Shown here one piece after another: positions 63,271 to 64,000 of a DNA stretch of 64,000 bases. The notes under the pieces are model-generated. The model was given only the letters and a program-made list of their open reading frames with translations, had not been told where the DNA came from and ran no database searches. The first letter of the stretch is position 1. Each line of letters opens with the position of its first letter. Position numbers and translations under genes: made by a program. Origin of the DNA: Gorsachius magnificus (Eukaryota > Chordata > Aves > Pelecaniformes > Ardeidae); contig CM067082.1 of assembly GCA_034008185.1 (NCBI GenBank), positions 122,823,988-122,887,987 on the forward strand, read 5' to 3'.

Positions 63271-63339
63271 GACACTGTTCGTAAGAAGAAACTGAAGGAG
63301 ATGAAAGAGGAAAGTAAAAGGAGGAAGGAGTGTAGTTAA
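63271..63339 (+). CDS. Candidate terminal coding exon, lysine-rich tail
   Basis: Directly after the strong acceptor ending at 63270, only one of three frames is open. It encodes 22 residues, starting DTVRKKKLKEMKEE and ending with Cys-Ser, then TAA at 63337-63339. The segment is purine-rich with GAA/GGA-type words that commonly act as splicing enhancers. A polyadenylation signal, AATAAA, lies at 63463-63468, giving a plausible short 3'-UTR. I do not recognise the protein. The highly basic tail could belong to a coiled-coil or nucleic-acid-binding protein. A 22-codon open frame is not statistically rare, so the acceptor and composition carry the case. Confidence 0.25.
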   Translation, partial: DTVRKKKLKEMKEESKRRKECS

Positions 63340-64000
63340 GAGGTTTCCTTCAGCTTTTTATTGGCAGATAAAAGTAGAATCCCCACTGAAACCAGCAATG
63401 ATTTATTTATTGGCAAAAAAGGTCAATTGAACTTTATGGTCACTAGTACTCTGTTAAAAAATAATAAAACTAACAGATATATTAAATAATAGGTTTACAT
63501 TAACAGCAAACAATGTTACCATCTGCCCTGTCAATCAAAGCGTACGCTGAAATTCTTCACTGAACTGGAAACGCAGAAACAAAAAGGGATACAGGAGCAT
63601 TATGGCAGCCTGGGTTATAAATTACAGGCAGTAGATATATTGTTATGAAAGCTATATCATTCCTTAAAATTAATTCAACCTTCCTGACCTACTCCTTTTC
63701 TTCAAAATTTCATCTCTTTATATGACCACTTCTTGGACCGCCAGGCCAGAATTCAGATGCTTGAAGATCTGCAGCATGTTTAAAAAGATGAGAAACGACA
63801 AATACTTTGATGAATTATCTCTCAAGCCTGGCCATTTCTGTAGTGCTTCATGCATTCTGATCAGACCTCTCGGCTGTAATGAATTCGCCCTTGCTGGAGG
63901 CTGCGAGGGCCGGCAACCCAACGCCGGTGGTTTTGCAAGGGGGTGAAATCCTGTGATGGCTGTTGCGGTGGGCAATGCCAAAGCCTTGCCTGCTTCTGGC
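63340..64000. other. Non-coding, possible 3'-UTR then unique sequence
   Basis: If the preceding exon is real, 63340 to about 63490 would be its 3'-UTR, with AATAAA at 63463-63468. Beyond that I see no gene. Short frames on both strands at 63718-63981 are unrecognised and the window ends inside unique sequence. Confidence 0.4.

Noticed and set aside
63881..63892. GAATTCGCCCTT, identical to a common TA-cloning vector junction
   Set aside because: Only 12 bases match, the sequence on both sides continues as ordinary unique DNA with no further vector sequence, and no second junction is present. Chance is the simpler explanation.

Overview
This window reads as nuclear DNA from a bird. The evidence is four CR1 LINE fragments that carry the avian-type 3' end, an octamer repeat of the ATTCTATG/ATTCTGTG kind preceded by a conserved 3'-UTR block. 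The background is moderately AT-rich and CpG-poor, with only short simple repeats and no dense reading frames. No bacterial or organellar gene, rRNA, tRNA, CRISPR array or intact retrovirus was seen. The species cannot be named from this sequence alone.

Layout. 1-426 is unique sequence. 427-959 is a young CR1 copy on the minus strand. From 960 to about 55,450 no young interspersed repeat is recognisable: only two faint, old CR1 relics (9873-9970 and about 19500-19545), short microsatellites, a 43-bp tandem duplication (12102-12187), an AT-rich tract at 30176-30270, several GC-rich blocks, and two CpG-enriched spots. The first spot (14450-14800) has a YY1-type motif. The second (44021-44345) has a GC box, a TATA box and a short reading frame with a good Kozak context. 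From 55,453 to 62,334 CR1 copies cluster: a minus-strand 3' fragment (55453-55735), a plus-strand copy with an unbroken ORF2 C-terminal frame (60817-61458), and an older plus-strand copy of a different subfamily (61834-62334). Near the right edge, 63271-63339 looks like a possible terminal coding exon, with a weaker internal-exon candidate at 58434-58551.

Interpretation. No recognisable protein-coding exon of a known gene is present. The window is best read as intergenic desert or the interior of very large introns. The only coding sequence identified with confidence is the decayed or truncated CR1 ORF2 (reverse transcriptase C-terminal region). The promoter-like and exon-like calls are hypotheses from local signals. 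They would need RNA or comparative data, and their confidences are low on purpose.
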